DNA from: Gallionella sp.
GTDB lineage: Bacteria; Pseudomonadota; Gammaproteobacteria; Burkholderiales; Gallionellaceae
NCBI GenBank assembly: GCA_028688275.1
Contig: JAQTYN010000010.1
Location: 1 to 64,000, forward strand
Length of the DNA: 64,000 nt
Reading direction: 5' to 3'
The notes beneath the pieces were generated by a model that was given only the letters and a program-made list of their open reading frames with translations, searched no databases and was not told the DNA's origin. Shown piece by piece: positions 1 through 9,562 of the stretch; the stretch's first letter is position 1, and each line of letters begins with the position of its first letter. The position numbers and the translations under genes are program-made.

Positions 1-129
1 TTAACTAACAAAAAACTAACCTTGTCTAGCAAACTAAGCATACAAGGGGTATCGAACTGCCGTACCGAACCAGATAAGATTAACTAACAAAAAACTAACC
101 TTGTCTAGCAAACTAAGCATACAAGGGGT
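1..129. repeat. 50-bp direct repeat, two perfect copies (period 79 bp)
   Basis: Positions 1-50 and 80-129 carry the same 50-bp sequence, starting TTAACTAACAAAAAACTAAC and ending CATACAAGGGGT, separated by 29 bp of unrelated sequence. The array may continue upstream of the window. A near match to the reverse complement of its right part (CCCTTGTATGCTTAG) lies near 34222, so the sequence is dispersed in this genome. No coding sequence is visible here. Confidence 0.9.
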
Positions 130-162
130 GGGGGAGAGGGTTGTTTAAAGGAGAAAATCATC

Positions 163-534
163 ATGGCCAATCCTAAAATTTTAAACTACGCCAAAACCTT
201 ACGCTCGCATCAAACCGATGCGGAGTTGCGGCTTTGGTATCATCTGCGGGCGCATCGGTTTTTGGATTTTAAATTTAAGCGACAAAAACCCATCGGCAAT
301 TACATCGTGGATTTTGTGTGTCTTGAAAAGAAGCTGATTGTGGAATTGGATGGCGGGCAGCATGGCGGACAGATGCAATATGATCTTGCACGCGATGCGT
401 GGTTGCGCGAGCAGGGTTATACGGTGTTGCGGTTTTGGAATAATGACGTGATGCAGCAGTTGGAAAGTGTGTTGGAAGCGATATTGATTGCACTTGAAAC
501 AAAAAAGCCCTCTCCCCCTGCCCCTCTCCCGTAA
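163..534 (+). CDS. DUF559 (Vsr-like fold) endonuclease-domain protein
   Basis: A 123-residue protein with the usual DUF559 layout. The N-terminal part (AKTLRSHQTDAE, then LWYHLRAHR) leads to the core IVDFVC...LIVELDGGQH, which holds the acidic and Q/H residues of the restriction-endonuclease-like fold, followed by D.AR...L...GY.VLRFWNNDV. Family members are small predicted nucleases, often near mobile or repeat DNA, and their cellular role is not established. An AAGGAG lies about 10 nt before the ATG. The last residues (KPSPPAPLP) are encoded by the C-rich dispersed repeat, so the original C-terminus was probably replaced or extended when the repeat inserted. Confidence 0.85.
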   Translation: MANPKILNYAKTLRSHQTDAELRLWYHLRAHRFLDFKFKRQKPIGNYIVDFVCLEKKLIVELDGGQHGGQMQYDLARDAWLREQGYTVLRFWNNDVMQQLESVLEAILIALETKKPSPPAPLP

Positions 535-552
535 ACGGGCGAGGGGAGTAAT
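505..552. repeat. C-rich palindromic dispersed repeat (CCCTCTCCC family)
   Basis: CCCTCTCCCCCTGCCCCTCT is followed by a short hairpin (CCCGTAAACGGG) and GAGGGGAG. The same kind of sequence recurs at about 2700-2806, 26062-26270 and 34239-34273. It overlaps the 3' end of the DUF559 gene. Confidence 0.75.
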
Positions 553-567
553 TAAAAGGAACTCATC

Positions 568-1827
568 ATGCAAAATGGCTTTTTACAAATTAATGGTATT
601 GAGGCGTTACCAAGTTTCCTCACCAGCATTGCGATTGGGCTATTGATTGGGTTGGAGCGTGAGCGCAATCCTTCTGCCAAAGCGGGCTTGCGGACGTTTG
701 CCTTGGTGGCGATGTTTGGGACGTTGACGGCTTTTTTGTCCAATAAAATTGGTTCGCCGTGGCTGTTTGTGTTTGGACTCTTAGCCGTTGCCGCCATGAT
801 TATCGCCGCTTATCACCATCATCCTGACAAAGATAATGATCCTGGCACCACCACAGTGATTGCCTTGCTGTTGTGCTACGGCTTAGGCGCGATGGTTTGG
901 TACGAGCAAGCCAAGCTAGCGGTGATGTTGGCGATAGGTGTCACAGCCCTACTCTATTTCAAACCTGAATTGAGCGGTTTCTCACAGCGCATGGCGCGGC
1001 GTGATTTGGTGGCAGCTTTGCAGTTTTGTGTGCTGACTTTCATCATACTGCCCATATTACCAAATCAAGATTACGGTCCTTATTCTGCTTTTAACCCCCA
1101 TCAGGCTTGGTTAATGGTGGTACTGATTTCGGGGATTAGTCTGGCAGGTTATGCCGCATTGCACATCATCGGCACACGCTATGGTGCGCCACTCTTGGGT
1201 GTATTAGGCGGACTGGCTTCCAGCACTGCAACCACGTTGATCTATGCCAAACATAGCAAAACCAATCCGCCGATGACCGCACTGGCCGGGATGGTGATCA
1301 TGGTCGCCAGCATGGTGGTATTGGTGAGACTGATGGTGGTCAGCGCAATCGTAGCTTATGGCGCAGTGCCCAGTTTACTGCCTGTTTTTTCGGGAGGACT
1401 GTTTTGTGGTTTGTTCGTTGTGGTTTATCGCTGGCATAAAATGGATCCATCCGCCGAATTATATGTTCCCGAAACCACTAATCCCGCCGAATTACATACC
1501 GCCGTTGGGTTTGGATTGCTCTATGTGGTGGTGCTATTGGGGTCCGCGTGGATGGTAGATTTGGCGGGTAGCCAAGGTTTGTATATCGTGGCATTTGTAT
1601 CGGGCTTGACCGATGTCGATGCGATCACTTTGTCCAGCTTACGCCTGTTTAATCTAAAACAACTCAGCGAACACCAAACCGTCGCTGCCATTGCGATTGC
1701 CTTTATCGCCAATCTAATTTTCAAATTTGGCTTGGTGTACTTTATTGCGGGTCGCGAATTGGCCAAACGCGTTGCCACGGGATTTGCTGCGATTGCGTTT
1801 GGGGTGCTGATCGCTTTGTTATTTTAA
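568..1827 (+). CDS. MgtC/SapB family membrane protein with DUF4010 domain
   Basis: A 419-residue polytopic membrane protein. The first ~140 residues match the MgtC/SapB type (IAIGLLIGLERER, then AGLRTFALVAMFG). The rest is the DUF4010 half, with further hydrophobic helices and a GLTDVDAITLS segment near residue 350. MgtC-like proteins are linked to magnesium homeostasis and membrane potential, but the MgtC-DUF4010 fusions have no firm substrate. An AAGGA 8 nt before the ATG supports the start. It stands alone between repeats and is co-directional with the ZIP transporter downstream. Confidence 0.8.
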   Translation: MQNGFLQINGIEALPSFLTSIAIGLLIGLERERNPSAKAGLRTFALVAMFGTLTAFLSNKIGSPWLFVFGLLAVAAMIIAAYHHHPDKDNDPGTTTVIALLLCYGLGAMVWYEQAKLAVMLAIGVTALLYFKPELSGFSQRMARRDLVAALQFCVLTFIILPILPNQDYGPYSAFNPHQAWLMVVLISGISLAGYAALHIIGTRYGAPLLGVLGGLASSTATTLIYAKHSKTNPPMTALAGMVIMVASMVVLVRLMVVSAIVAYGAVPSLLPVFSGGLFCGLFVVVYRWHKMDPSAELYVPETTNPAELHTAVGFGLLYVVVLLGSAWMVDLAGSQGLYIVAFVSGLTDVDAITLSSLRLFNLKQLSEHQTVAAIAIAFIANLIFKFGLVYFIAGRELAKRVATGFAAIAFGVLIALLF

Positions 1828-1885
1828 ATGGGCGGGCATCCTCCTACCGAGAGCGCATTACCCGACGACCACGTAGGCAATCCGT

Positions 1886-1891
1886 TATAAT
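1886..1891 (+). promoter_or_regulatory. Candidate -10 element (TATAAT) before the ZIP transporter
   Basis: A consensus TATAAT lies 29 bp upstream of the ATG at 1921 in the short gap after the MgtC-like gene. No good -35 hexamer is seen at 16-18 bp, so this is only a candidate. Confidence 0.3.
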
Positions 1892-1920
1892 CCGCACCCT
1901 TGTTTATTGAAATCATCACC

Positions 1921-2691
1921 ATGTCTGTTTTGCTATGGATCGTTGTAGCCAGTTTTATCGGCGGCGTATTAAGCGTGTTGTGTGCAGCATTATTTGCCTT
2001 GAATGCGCGCGCCCATTGGGTGAATAGTCTGGTCAGTTATGCTATCGGCGCGCTCTTAGGCGCAGTATTTTTGGATATTTTGCCCGAAGCCATCGCGCTG
2101 AGCCCCAACATTACCAAAGTCAGTGGGACGGTCTTAGTCGGCATATTGCTTTTTTTCACCTTGGAAAAGCTGCTGTTGTGGCGGCATTGCCATCACGATC
2201 ATTGCGAAGCTCACGAACCAACCCCAGCGCACAACCACGGACGCAGCGGCACGATGATTATCGTGGGCGATACTTTCCATAATTTTGTCGATGGCATCAT
2301 TATCGCCGCCGCATTTTTAACCGATATTCATCTGGGCATCGTGACGGCACTGGCGATTATCGCGCATGAAATCCCCCAAGAAGTCGGCGACTTTATGATT
2401 TTGCTGCATTCTGGCTACCGCAAATCGACTGCTTTGATGCTGAACTTGGTGTCTAGTTTGGCGACGCTAGTGGGTGGGGTATTGGCATATTTCGCGCTGC
2501 AATCCATGCAAAGCATGGTGCCAACATTGTTAGCACTTGCCGCTGCCAGTATGATTTACGTCGCCGTCGCCGATTTAATCCCAGGATTACACAAACAAAC
2601 CCAGCTACGTGATACCGTGCAGCAAGTGGTGCTGATTGCACTGGGCATTTCGTCCATTTTTATTATTAATTTATTGGTCGGAGCGGGGTAA
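1921..2691 (+). CDS. ZIP family divalent metal transporter
   Basis: A 256-residue inner-membrane protein with about eight hydrophobic helices. A His-rich loop after the third helix (HCHHDHCEAHE...HNHG) is typical of ZIP proteins. The metal-site helices are present as HNFVDG and HEIPQEVGD. ZIP proteins bring Zn2+ or Fe2+ into the cytoplasm. The ORF track opens at a TTG at 1900; the ATG at 1921 gives a more usual N-terminus (MSVLLWIVV) and is preferred, although no clear ribosome site is seen. The metal cannot be told from sequence. Confidence 0.85.
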   Translation: MSVLLWIVVASFIGGVLSVLCAALFALNARAHWVNSLVSYAIGALLGAVFLDILPEAIALSPNITKVSGTVLVGILLFFTLEKLLLWRHCHHDHCEAHEPTPAHNHGRSGTMIIVGDTFHNFVDGIIIAAAFLTDIHLGIVTALAIIAHEIPQEVGDFMILLHSGYRKSTALMLNLVSSLATLVGGVLAYFALQSMQSMVPTLLALAAASMIYVAVADLIPGLHKQTQLRDTVQQVVLIALGISSIFIINLLVGAG

Positions 2692-2697
2692 TTGTGT

Positions 2698-2808
2698 TCC
2701 CTCTCCCACTTGAGGGAGAGGGTTAGGGAGAGGGCTGGTTTACACATTCCTTGTCCCTCCATCACACCCTCTCCCCCTGCCCCTCTCCCACACGTGTGAG
2801 AGGGGAGT
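2698..2808. repeat. C-rich palindromic dispersed repeat, paired arms
   Basis: CCCTCTCCCACTTGAGGGAG with a GGGTTAGGGAGAGGG tail faces CCCTCTCCCCCTGCCCCTCT and a CACACGTGTG hairpin about 60 bp later. The arms are roughly inverted, so the whole could fold as a long imperfect hairpin. It fills the ZIP-rimO gap. Confidence 0.75.
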
Positions 2809-2824
2809 TTACGAAAGGATTTTT

Positions 2825-4144
2825 ATGTCTCAAACCCTTCCTAAAATCGGTTTCGTTTCACTAGGCTGCCCTAAAGCCACGGCGGATTCCGAGCTAATCT
2901 TGACGCGTTTGCGCGCAGAAGGTTATTTAATTTCAACAAGTTACCAAGAGGCTGATTTAGTCGTGGTCAACACCTGTGGCTTTATTGACAGCGCGGTGGA
3001 AGAGTCATTAGACGCGATTGGCGAAGCCTTAGCGGAAAACGGCAAAGTGATTGTGACGGGCTGTTTAGGCGCGAAAGGCGAGGTGGTCAAACTGGCGCAT
3101 CCCAAAGTCTTAGCCGTCACGGGCCCGCACGCCACCGATGAAGTCATGGCTGCCGTGCATCAACATGTGCAGCCTCCAAAAATGGACAGGTTGTTGGCGG
3201 TTCCGCCTCAAGGCATACGCTTAACCCCCAAACATTATGCTTACGTTAAAATTTCTGAAGGCTGCAACCACCGCTGTACCTTCTGCATTATCCCCAGCTT
3301 GCGAGGCGATTTAGTCAGCCGCCCCGTCGGCGAAGTGCTGCAAGAAGCACAGCATCTAGTCAATGCGGGCGTAAAAGAATTACTCATCATCTCGCAAGAC
3401 ACCAGTGCTTACGGCGTGGATGTCAAATACCGCACGGGATTTTGGGGTGGCAAACCCGTCAAAGCCCGCATGACCGAACTCGCTGTGGCATTAGGCGAAT
3501 TGGGCGTGTGGGTGCGCTTGCATTATGTCTATCCCTATCCGCATGTCGATGAAGTCATTCCCTTGATGGCGGCAGGCAAAATTTTGCCTTACTTGGATAT
3601 TCCTTTCCAACACGCCAATCCGCGCATCTTGAAACTGATGAAACGCCCTGGCAACAGCGAAGGCGTGTTAGCGCGCATCCAACAATGGCGCGAAATTTGC
3701 CCTGACTTAACTTTGCGCAGCACGTTTATCGTCGGTTTCCCTGGCGAAACCGACGCAGAATTTGAAGAGTTGCTGGAATTCTTGCGCGTCGCACAATTAG
3801 ATCGCGTGGGGGCTTTTGCCTATTCACCTGTTGAAGGTGCGGTGGCGAATGACTTGCCTGACCACGTTCCACCCGAAGTTCAACAAAATCGATTGGAACG
3901 CCTGATGTTGCTACAAGCCGAGATCAGCGCGCAACGCTTGCAGCGTAAAATTGGACGCACAATCACGGCGCTGGTCGATGAAGTCGATGAAGAGGGTGCT
4001 GTGGCACGCAGTGCGGCGGATGCACCAGAAATTGATGGCTTGGTTTACATCGAAAATGGTCAAGATCTATCCGTAGGTGAACTCGTCACGGTGAAAATCA
4101 TTGATGCGGACGAGCATGATTTGTGGGCTGAGTTGATTTCTTAA
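2825..4144 (+). CDS. rimO: Ribosomal protein uS12 methylthiotransferase RimO
   Basis: A 439-residue radical SAM methylthiotransferase that adds a methylthio group to Asp88 (E. coli numbering) of ribosomal protein S12. The N-terminal UPF0004 domain has three Cys for the auxiliary cluster (SLGCPKA, NTCGFI, TGCLGA). The radical SAM motif is GCNHRCTFC near residue 148, and a C-terminal TRAM domain ends in DEHDLWAE. The length is normal for RimO. SLGCPKA and the [13 protein letters not shown] context separate it from MiaB. AAGGA lies 7 nt before the ATG. Confidence 0.97.
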   Translation: MSQTLPKIGFVSLGCPKATADSELILTRLRAEGYLISTSYQEADLVVVNTCGFIDSAVEESLDAIGEALAENGKVIVTGCLGAKGEVVKLAHPKVLAVTGPHATDEVMAAVHQHVQPPKMDRLLAVPPQGIRLTPKHYAYVKISEGCNHRCTFCIIPSLRGDLVSRPVGEVLQEAQHLVNAGVKELLIISQDTSAYGVDVKYRTGFWGGKPVKARMTELAVALGELGVWVRLHYVYPYPHVDEVIPLMAAGKILPYLDIPFQHANPRILKLMKRPGNSEGVLARIQQWREICPDLTLRSTFIVGFPGETDAEFEELLEFLRVAQLDRVGAFAYSPVEGAVANDLPDHVPPEVQQNRLERLMLLQAEISAQRLQRKIGRTITALVDEVDEEGAVARSAADAPEIDGLVYIENGQDLSVGELVTVKIIDADEHDLWAELIS

Positions 4145-4166
4145 TCTGAACAATAAGGGGAATAAC

Positions 4167-4766
4167 ATGAAAATACGCATGCATCTTGCTTGGTATTTCA
4201 TTGCGATCGTACTGTTGGGGCTGACTGCTTGCGATAAGTTAAAACCTGAGGAAGGCTTCGCCATGAGCATATTTGTGCATGGCGAGGCAGGACGTGATGT
4301 GATTCCCCTGAAACGGGATGGCATACTTACGGTCGATTTAGGGACGGAAAAAAAGAGCTTTGCCCTCAATGAGCAAGGTGAAGCGCGCATTACGAATATT
4401 CCTCAGTCGCAACGTGACAAGCAAGTTAAAGTCAGTTTAGCCGCCGCTGGATATGAGCTACTCGACCCCAACGGCATCATTAAGTTATCACCTGAAAATG
4501 TATATTTACCCGTCAGAATGATTACTTTGCCTATTAGCGGGCAAGTACAAGATACCAAAGGCAATATCATTTCAGGGGCTAAAGTCAGTGTAGGGACATT
4601 TTCAACTCAGACAGATGAGAATGGCTGGTATATGCTGAAATTGCCCCGCAATTTATCTGAAAAAGACCAATCGTTAGAAGTATCTATAGCGGGCTACAAG
4701 CCTTACAAAATTCCTGTTTTAATGGAAGAAGCCCCGCAAACGTTGATCTTGCAACCTGAAAAATAG
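4167..4766 (+). CDS. Lipoprotein with a carboxypeptidase-regulatory-like (CNA-B type) repeat
   Basis: A 199-residue protein with a signal peptide and lipobox (LLGLTAC, Cys at about residue 22), so it should be lipid-anchored. The C-terminal half contains a segment typical of carboxypeptidase-regulatory-like beta-sandwich domains (ISGQVQDTKGNIISGAKVSV...TDENGWYMLKLP). No enzyme residues are seen. AGGGGA lies upstream of the ATG, and the gene starts 22 nt after rimO. A strong terminator follows, so rimO and this gene may form one unit. The function is unknown. Confidence 0.75.
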   Translation: MKIRMHLAWYFIAIVLLGLTACDKLKPEEGFAMSIFVHGEAGRDVIPLKRDGILTVDLGTEKKSFALNEQGEARITNIPQSQRDKQVKVSLAAAGYELLDPNGIIKLSPENVYLPVRMITLPISGQVQDTKGNIISGAKVSVGTFSTQTDENGWYMLKLPRNLSEKDQSLEVSIAGYKPYKIPVLMEEAPQTLILQPEK

Positions 4767-4770
4767 GCGG

Positions 4771-4799
4771 CAAAAAAGCAGGCAAAACGCCTGCTTTTT
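4771..4799 (+). terminator. Intrinsic terminator after the lipoprotein gene
   Basis: AGCAGGC-AAAAC-GCCTGCT forms a perfect 7-bp stem with a 5-nt loop, followed directly by TTTT and preceded by an A run. It lies 4 nt after the stop codon. Confidence 0.9.
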
Positions 4800-4856
4800 G
4801 TGAAGTGAGGAGGGGGAAGAGGAAAACCAGCTTTTCTAACAAAGGTTGTTAGAGAG

Positions 4857-4986
4857 GCACTGATTAAATCTTCCGTTCTTGGTGAGCTTGTCGAACCATG
4901 AACGGAAGATTTAATAAAATCAAAGAACTAAACCCGCTCACCCTTCGACAGGCTCAGGACGAACGGATTTAACAGCGTTTTCTTAG
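4857..4986. repeat. Two-hairpin intergenic element (GATTAAATC family), copy 1
   Basis: It begins CTGATTAAATCTTCCGTTC and ends ACGGATTTAACAGCGTTTTC. Each half contains one imperfect hairpin: CTTCCGTTC..GAACGGAAG, and a CTTCGACAGGCTCAGGACGA core. Similar elements occur at about 17.4, 19.9, 23.1, 28.1, 34.0, 35.2 and 57.1 kb. Confidence 0.85.
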
Positions 4987-5024
4987 GTTTTACCCTTCTC
5001 TCTTCTCCCTAGCCCGCTTCGCCA

Positions 5025-6254
5025 TTACACGCTGCGCTTCTCGTACTTCCTCGCCACATACTCATCCACAATTTGCGTGAACTCCGCTGCGATATTATTG
5101 CCGCGCAAGGTCATGGCTTTTTCACCGTCTATGTAAATCGGTGCAGCGGGCGTTTCGCCTGTCCCTGGCAGACTGATGCCGATATTGGCAAGTTTACTTT
5201 CACCAGGGCCATTCACCACACAGCCCATCACCGCAACTGTCATGTTTTCCACACCCGTGTACTGCTTACGCCAGACAGGCATTTGGTCTCGCAAATGGCG
5301 TTGGATGCTTTGTGCCAATTCTTGGAAAAACTGGCTGGTGGTGCGTCCGCAACCAGGGCAAGCCGTCACCATCGGGGCAAAAGCACGCAATCCCATGGTT
5401 TGTAAAATCTCTTGCGCCACCACCACTTCTTGAGTGCGTGAACCATTCGGTTCAGGGGTGAGCGAAATGCGGATAGTGTCGCCGATACCTTCTTGCAATA
5501 AGACAGACAATGCTGCGGTCGAGGCAACGATCCCTTTCGAGCCCATGCCCGCTTCGGTCAACCCCAAATGCAAGGCGTAATCACATTGCTGAGTCAGTGA
5601 ACGATAGACCGCAATCAAATCCTGCACTTCGCTGACTTTACAAGACAGCACAATGCGGTTGTGCGGCATCCCCAATTGTTCCGCACGTTCAGCACTTTGC
5701 AGCGCAGAAGCAATTAACGCGGCGCGGGTGACAGATTTTACATCCAGCGGTTGCGCCAATTTGGAATTTTCATCCATCATGCGCACCACCAGCCGCTGAT
5801 CCAAACTTCCCCAGTTCACACCGATACGCACAGGCTTATCAAAGCGAATCGCAGTCTCAATCATAATGGTGAAAGGATCTTCTTCGGTGCGATTACGACC
5901 GACATTACCAGGGTTGATGCGATACTTTGCCAATGCCTGCGCGCACTCTGGGTAGTCCGTCAACAAGCGATGCCCGTTGTAATGAAAATCCCCCACCAAC
6001 GGCACATGACAGCCTAACGCATCCAAACGGCGGCGAATATGGGCTACGGCTGCAGCGGCTTCTGGCGTGTTGACAGTGATGCGCACCAACTCAGAACCCG
6101 CTTGCGCCAGTTCAAAAACCTGTTTGGTGGTAGCGGTGATGTCCGCCGTATCGGTGTTGGTCATGGATTGAATGACAATGGGTGCGCCCCCCCCCAACAT
6201 CACTTCTCCTACCATTACCCGTTGTGACGGGCGGCGTAATATCATTGCACTCAT
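5025..6254 (-). CDS. ispG: 4-hydroxy-3-methylbut-2-en-1-yl diphosphate synthase (flavodoxin)
   Basis: A 409-residue enzyme of the methylerythritol phosphate isoprenoid pathway. It reductively converts methylerythritol cyclodiphosphate to HMBPP with a [4Fe-4S] cluster. The N-terminal TIM-barrel half shows [14 protein letters not shown] and [11 protein letters not shown]. The C-terminal half has the cluster Cys in ACPGCGRT (about residues 295-298) and [11 protein letters not shown] (about 343). The length fits the bacterial single-domain form. It is the last gene of the ndk-rlmN-pilF-rodZ-ispG run and starts 2 nt after rodZ ends. In related genomes hisS often follows; here a repeat and the terminator of the opposite-strand gene do. 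Confidence 0.97.
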   Translation of the reverse strand: MSAMILRRPSQRVMVGEVMLGGGAPIVIQSMTNTDTADITATTKQVFELAQAGSELVRITVNTPEAAAAVAHIRRRLDALGCHVPLVGDFHYNGHRLLTDYPECAQALAKYRINPGNVGRNRTEEDPFTIMIETAIRFDKPVRIGVNWGSLDQRLVVRMMDENSKLAQPLDVKSVTRAALIASALQSAERAEQLGMPHNRIVLSCKVSEVQDLIAVYRSLTQQCDYALHLGLTEAGMGSKGIVASTAALSVLLQEGIGDTIRISLTPEPNGSRTQEVVVAQEILQTMGLRAFAPMVTACPGCGRTTSQFFQELAQSIQRHLRDQMPVWRKQYTGVENMTVAVMGCVVNGPGESKLANIGISLPGTGETPAAPIYIDGEKAMTLRGNNIAAEFTQIVDEYVARKYEKRSV

Positions 6255-6256
6255 TT

Positions 6257-7069
6257 TTATTCCAGTTCTAAACGAGCAATCGCGCTATCCGAACGCGAAA
6301 TATGCTCAGATAAATCAATTTCTGCCCCTTTGTAGTACAAATGGACGCTCGGAGAGTTGCCAATCACCAATGAAAAGGGCGGACGTCCATCCAACCTTAA
6401 TTCACCACCCTTATAATTCAATTGTGAAGACAGCACTTTACCTGACTGTTCTTTCACTTCAACCCACGCATCCTCGTCAAACACCAAACGCAAGGGCGCG
6501 GCAGCAAGCACCACGCCACTCGTAGGAAGCGTCGTCAACACCGCTGAAATCGGGTTAGGCGCGCTGGCAACCGTACTTATCTCAAGCGGGATCACTGAAA
6601 AATCACCCTGCTCTAACGCTTGATCTTGGAGTTTTGACACAGAGGCATTCGGGGGGGTATTAAAGCTCCAAACGGCAAACAAACTCGCCACTAGTACCAC
6701 CCCTGCCGCAGCCGCCAACCAAATCGAATTTTGCTTACGACGTGTCGAACGTTGTGATGCCAAAGGCACCTCACTGGTCGCAGGCATGATGATTTCTGTG
6801 GATTTTGGGGCAGGCAATGCAGCCAAAAGAGACGGCACATCCAATCCCAACAACTTGCCATAACTGCGCACAAACCCGCGTACAAAGGTCATATCTGGCA
6901 GCTGAGCATAGTCTTCATCTTCCAATGCCATTAAGCGTTGGACTGGCAGTTTAATACTCTCAGCTATATCCTTAAGGCTTAAACCTTGCTGTTCACGCGC
7001 CACACGCAAGGTCTGACCTAATTTGATAGGCGATTTCGATTGGGCAGGCAAATTATCTTCGATCACCAT
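6257..7069 (-). CDS. rodZ: RodZ-like cytoskeletal protein (HTH_25, TM helix, DUF4115)
   Basis: A 270-residue protein with the RodZ domain order. An N-terminal helix-turn-helix covers about residues 17-85 ([36 protein letters not shown]). One transmembrane helix lies near 115-137 ([21 protein letters not shown]). A short periplasmic linker leads to a DUF4115 domain ([15 protein letters not shown]...[10 protein letters not shown]). RodZ links MreB to the membrane and helps set rod shape. It is shorter than the E. coli protein, mostly in the linker. It lies between pilF (4-nt gap) and ispG (2-nt gap), the usual proteobacterial order. Confidence 0.88.
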   Translation of the reverse strand: MVIEDNLPAQSKSPIKLGQTLRVAREQQGLSLKDIAESIKLPVQRLMALEDEDYAQLPDMTFVRGFVRSYGKLLGLDVPSLLAALPAPKSTEIIMPATSEVPLASQRSTRRKQNSIWLAAAAGVVLVASLFAVWSFNTPPNASVSKLQDQALEQGDFSVIPLEISTVASAPNPISAVLTTLPTSGVVLAAAPLRLVFDEDAWVEVKEQSGKVLSSQLNYKGGELRLDGRPPFSLVIGNSPSVHLYYKGAEIDLSEHISRSDSAIARLELE

Positions 7070-7073
7070 GATG

Positions 7074-7829
7074 TTATAGCTTCAAGCTATCTAATAAATG
7101 GGCTTCAGTGGAATCAGGGAAATGCGTGCGCAACTGCTCCGCGTAGCGAATGGCTGAACTGCTGTCTCCTACTCCCCGCTCAATCCGAGCTGCTAGCAAT
7201 AAGTTGGCTGCACTTAAGTCACCACCCGCCGCACTATACTCACCGAAATAGCGTTTAGCGGTATGGAATGCACCTTGTGCAAAGCTCACCTCCGCCATCC
7301 CTAACAATGCAGCAGGCAGACCTGGACGAACGGTCAGTGATTTTTGCAGGAAATCTTGCGCCTCGCTGTAATTTCCCGCTTTTTGCGAACAAACACCCGC
7401 ATTTAAATAAGCGCGCTCTGGCGTGGTGTAGAGCGGATTTTTCAGTGCCACTAAGAAATGGGGAATAGACTCAGCAGGGCGACCGCGTTGGCACAAGAAC
7501 CAGCCGTAATTATTATGGGTTTCAGAATCATTGGGTTCTAAACGCAAGCTTTGTTTAAAGTCCTCGTCCGCTTCCTTATCCTCACGCAAGTTCATGCGAA
7601 TCAACCCCCGCATATTGTAAGCAGGCGCATAGTTCCCATCGGTCTTTATTGCGACATCCACTTCATTCAGTGCAATCCCAATTTGCGCACGTTGGTAATA
7701 CATTCCTGCCAACTCAGTATGCACTTTTGCACTTGCACGCTCCTGTGAGCGTTCTTCACCAACCGAAGCACCTCGCGTGCTCACGCAACCTGATAACACT
7801 ATGAGCAAAAACAGCATTCCGTATTTCAT
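7074..7829 (-). CDS. pilF: Type IV pilus biogenesis/stability lipoprotein PilF (PilW)
   Basis: The product is about 251 residues: a lipoprotein signal (MKYGMLFLLIVLSGC, lipobox LSGC) followed by TPR repeats (YNMRGLIRMNLRE, NNYGWFLCQRGRPAESIPHF, YLNAGVCSQKAGNYSEAQ). PilF/PilW is the outer-membrane pilotin that supports PilQ secretin assembly. The ORF track runs upstream to 7910, into rlmN. TAGGAG sits 8 nt before the ATG at 7829 and only 2 nt before an in-frame ATG at 7835, so 7829 is preferred. It is clustered with rlmN and rodZ as in many beta- and gammaproteobacteria. No other pilus genes are in the window. Confidence 0.88.
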   Translation of the reverse strand: MKYGMLFLLIVLSGCVSTRGASVGEERSQERASAKVHTELAGMYYQRAQIGIALNEVDVAIKTDGNYAPAYNMRGLIRMNLREDKEADEDFKQSLRLEPNDSETHNNYGWFLCQRGRPAESIPHFLVALKNPLYTTPERAYLNAGVCSQKAGNYSEAQDFLQKSLTVRPGLPAALLGMAEVSFAQGAFHTAKRYFGEYSAAGGDLSAANLLLAARIERGVGDSSSAIRYAEQLRTHFPDSTEAHLLDSLKL

Positions 7830-7840
7830 GCGCATTTCTC

Positions 7841-8920
7841 CTAAATTTGCACAATGCGTTGCATCGTGCGTTTGGTTTTGTCCTGCACTTGCCCCGCTAA
7901 TTGCCCACAAGCGGCATCAATATCGTCACCGCGTGTTTTACGCAAGGTCGTGGTAATACCGCCTTGAATCAAAATATCGCGAAAACGCTGAATCGCATCA
8001 GGTTTTGCGCGCCGATAAGGAGATAGGGGGAAGGGATTAAAAGGAATCAGATTAAACTTGCAGGGTACATCGCGTACCAATTTCAACAATTCACGCGCTT
8101 GTTGTTCGCTGTCGTTAATGCCATCCAGCATCACATATTCAAAGGTAACGAAATCCCGAGGGGCTTTTTCCAGATAGCGATTACATGCAGCCAGTAACTG
8201 TTTTAAAGGATATTTTTGATTGATAGGCACAAGCACATCACGCAGTGCGTCATTAGGCGCGTGCAGCGAAATCGCCAAGGCGACAGGGCATTCCTCACGC
8301 AATCTGTCCATCGCAGGCACAATGCCAGAGGTGGAAACCGTCACACGACGGCGCGACAAGCCATATCCATGGTCATCTAACATCAAACGCAGCGCGCTCA
8401 CCGTGTTGTCAAAATTAAGCAGTGGTTCGCCCATGCCCATCATCACCACATTGCTGATCGGCCAATTTCCCTCAGCATTTTTGCCGAGCTGGTGATTCGC
8501 CCACCACAACTGACCGATGATTTCCGCCACACTCAAGTTGCGATTAAAGCCTTGTTTGCCCGTGGAGCAAAAAGAGCAATCCAGCGCACAACCCGCTTGG
8601 GTCGAGACACACAACGTGCCCCGTGTTTCTTCAGGAATATAAACCGTTTCCACGGCATTCCCCACCCCCACATCCAGCAGCCATTTGCACGTGCCATCTT
8701 CGGACACGGCTTCGCGCATTATCGTGGGGGGGCGAATTTCAGCGACTTGCAGCATTTTATTGCGCAAGCTGGCAGCAATGTCTGTCATTGCCGCAAAATC
8801 GGACTCCCCGACTTTGTAAATCCAGCGCATCAACTGGCGTGCCCGAAACGGTTTTTCGCCCATTTCGGTTAAATAAGCCGCCAATCCATGCGCATCAAAA
8901 TCGAGGAGGTTTTGTTTCAT
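7841..8920 (-). CDS. rlmN: Dual-specificity 23S rRNA/tRNA methyltransferase RlmN
   Basis: A radical SAM enzyme that makes 2-methyladenosine at A2503 of 23S rRNA and A37 of some tRNAs. The cluster motif is CALDCSFC, followed by STGKQGF. The downstream signature [11 protein letters not shown] and the C-terminal catalytic region [17 protein letters not shown], which carries the methyl-carrying Cys, are intact. The track start at 8938 is a TTG; the ATG at 8920 ([13 protein letters not shown]) gives the normal RlmN N-terminus and 359 residues. It lies 5-11 nt upstream of pilF. Confidence 0.97.
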   Translation of the reverse strand: MKQNLLDFDAHGLAAYLTEMGEKPFRARQLMRWIYKVGESDFAAMTDIAASLRNKMLQVAEIRPPTIMREAVSEDGTCKWLLDVGVGNAVETVYIPEETRGTLCVSTQAGCALDCSFCSTGKQGFNRNLSVAEIIGQLWWANHQLGKNAEGNWPISNVVMMGMGEPLLNFDNTVSALRLMLDDHGYGLSRRRVTVSTSGIVPAMDRLREECPVALAISLHAPNDALRDVLVPINQKYPLKQLLAACNRYLEKAPRDFVTFEYVMLDGINDSEQQARELLKLVRDVPCKFNLIPFNPFPLSPYRRAKPDAIQRFRDILIQGGITTTLRKTRGDDIDAACGQLAGQVQDKTKRTMQRIVQI

Positions 8921-8965
8921 GTCATACCTATTACCCAACGCGGATCAAGCGCAGGGTTGTTTCCC

Positions 8966-9391
8966 TTAACGGGAGTAAACGTTCAATGCTGGGAAGTAAT
9001 ACGCGATTTCAACCGCTGCTGTTTCAGCTGCGTCAGAACCGTGTACTGCATTCGCGTCAATGCTGTCAGCAAAGTCAGCGCGGATAGTGCCAGGAGCTGC
9101 ATCTTTAGGATTGGTAGCACCCATCAAGTCACGATTCTTCAGAATCGCGCCTTCGCCTTCCAACACTTGAATCATTACTGGGCCAGAAATCATAAAGCTG
9201 ACCAAATCTTTGAAGAAAGGACGGGCTGCGTGAACAGCGTAGAAGCCTTCAGCTTCAGCTTGGGACAATTGGGTCATGCGGGCGGCAACCACTTTCAGGC
9301 CAGCACCTTCAAAACGGGAATAAATTTGACCGATGACATTTTTTGCAACAGCATCAGGTTTGATAATCGACAGGGTACGTTCAACAGCCAT
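8966..9391 (-). CDS. ndk: Nucleoside diphosphate kinase
   Basis: A 141-residue enzyme that transfers the gamma phosphate from ATP to nucleoside diphosphates. The start is typical ([18 protein letters not shown]). The active-site histidine is in NAVHGSDA, and the C-terminus includes EIAYYF. The ORF track extends to 9421, but the ATG at 9391 has GGAGAG at good spacing and matches the family start. It is the first gene of the ndk-rlmN-pilF-rodZ-ispG run, with a 45-nt gap to rlmN. Confidence 0.97.
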   Translation of the reverse strand: MAVERTLSIIKPDAVAKNVIGQIYSRFEGAGLKVVAARMTQLSQAEAEGFYAVHAARPFFKDLVSFMISGPVMIQVLEGEGAILKNRDLMGATNPKDAAPGTIRADFADSIDANAVHGSDAAETAAVEIAYYFPALNVYSR

Positions 9392-9455
9392 GCTACTCTC
9401 CAAATATAAATAAAAAAACAAACTTCAAAAATGAACGGGATACTGCAACATAGTA

Positions 9456-9494
9456 ACAAAAATGCCGCGCACCACCCAAAATGAACGCGGCATT
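9456..9494 (-). terminator. Intrinsic terminator downstream of the sulfur-transfer fusion gene
   Basis: AATGCCGCG and CGCGGCATT form a 9-bp perfect stem around a 16-nt loop. Read on the minus strand it is followed by TTTTTGTT. It lies about 70 nt after the stop of the 833-residue gene and just upstream of ndk. Confidence 0.8.
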
Positions 9495-9562
9495 CTATCA
9501 GAATTTGCCCTTATCAGCGAGGCACAGTTCAAGCGTCAAATCATGCCCGTTCAGAGCAAACC

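Noticed and set aside
1-129. Short direct repeats considered as a CRISPR array
   Set aside because: Only two copies, 50-bp repeat with 29-bp spacer, no cas genes in the window, and a degenerate copy elsewhere, which fits a dispersed repeat better.
8492-9409. Plus-strand ORFs across rlmN and ndk
   Set aside because: They are shadows of well-supported minus-strand genes with strong family matches.
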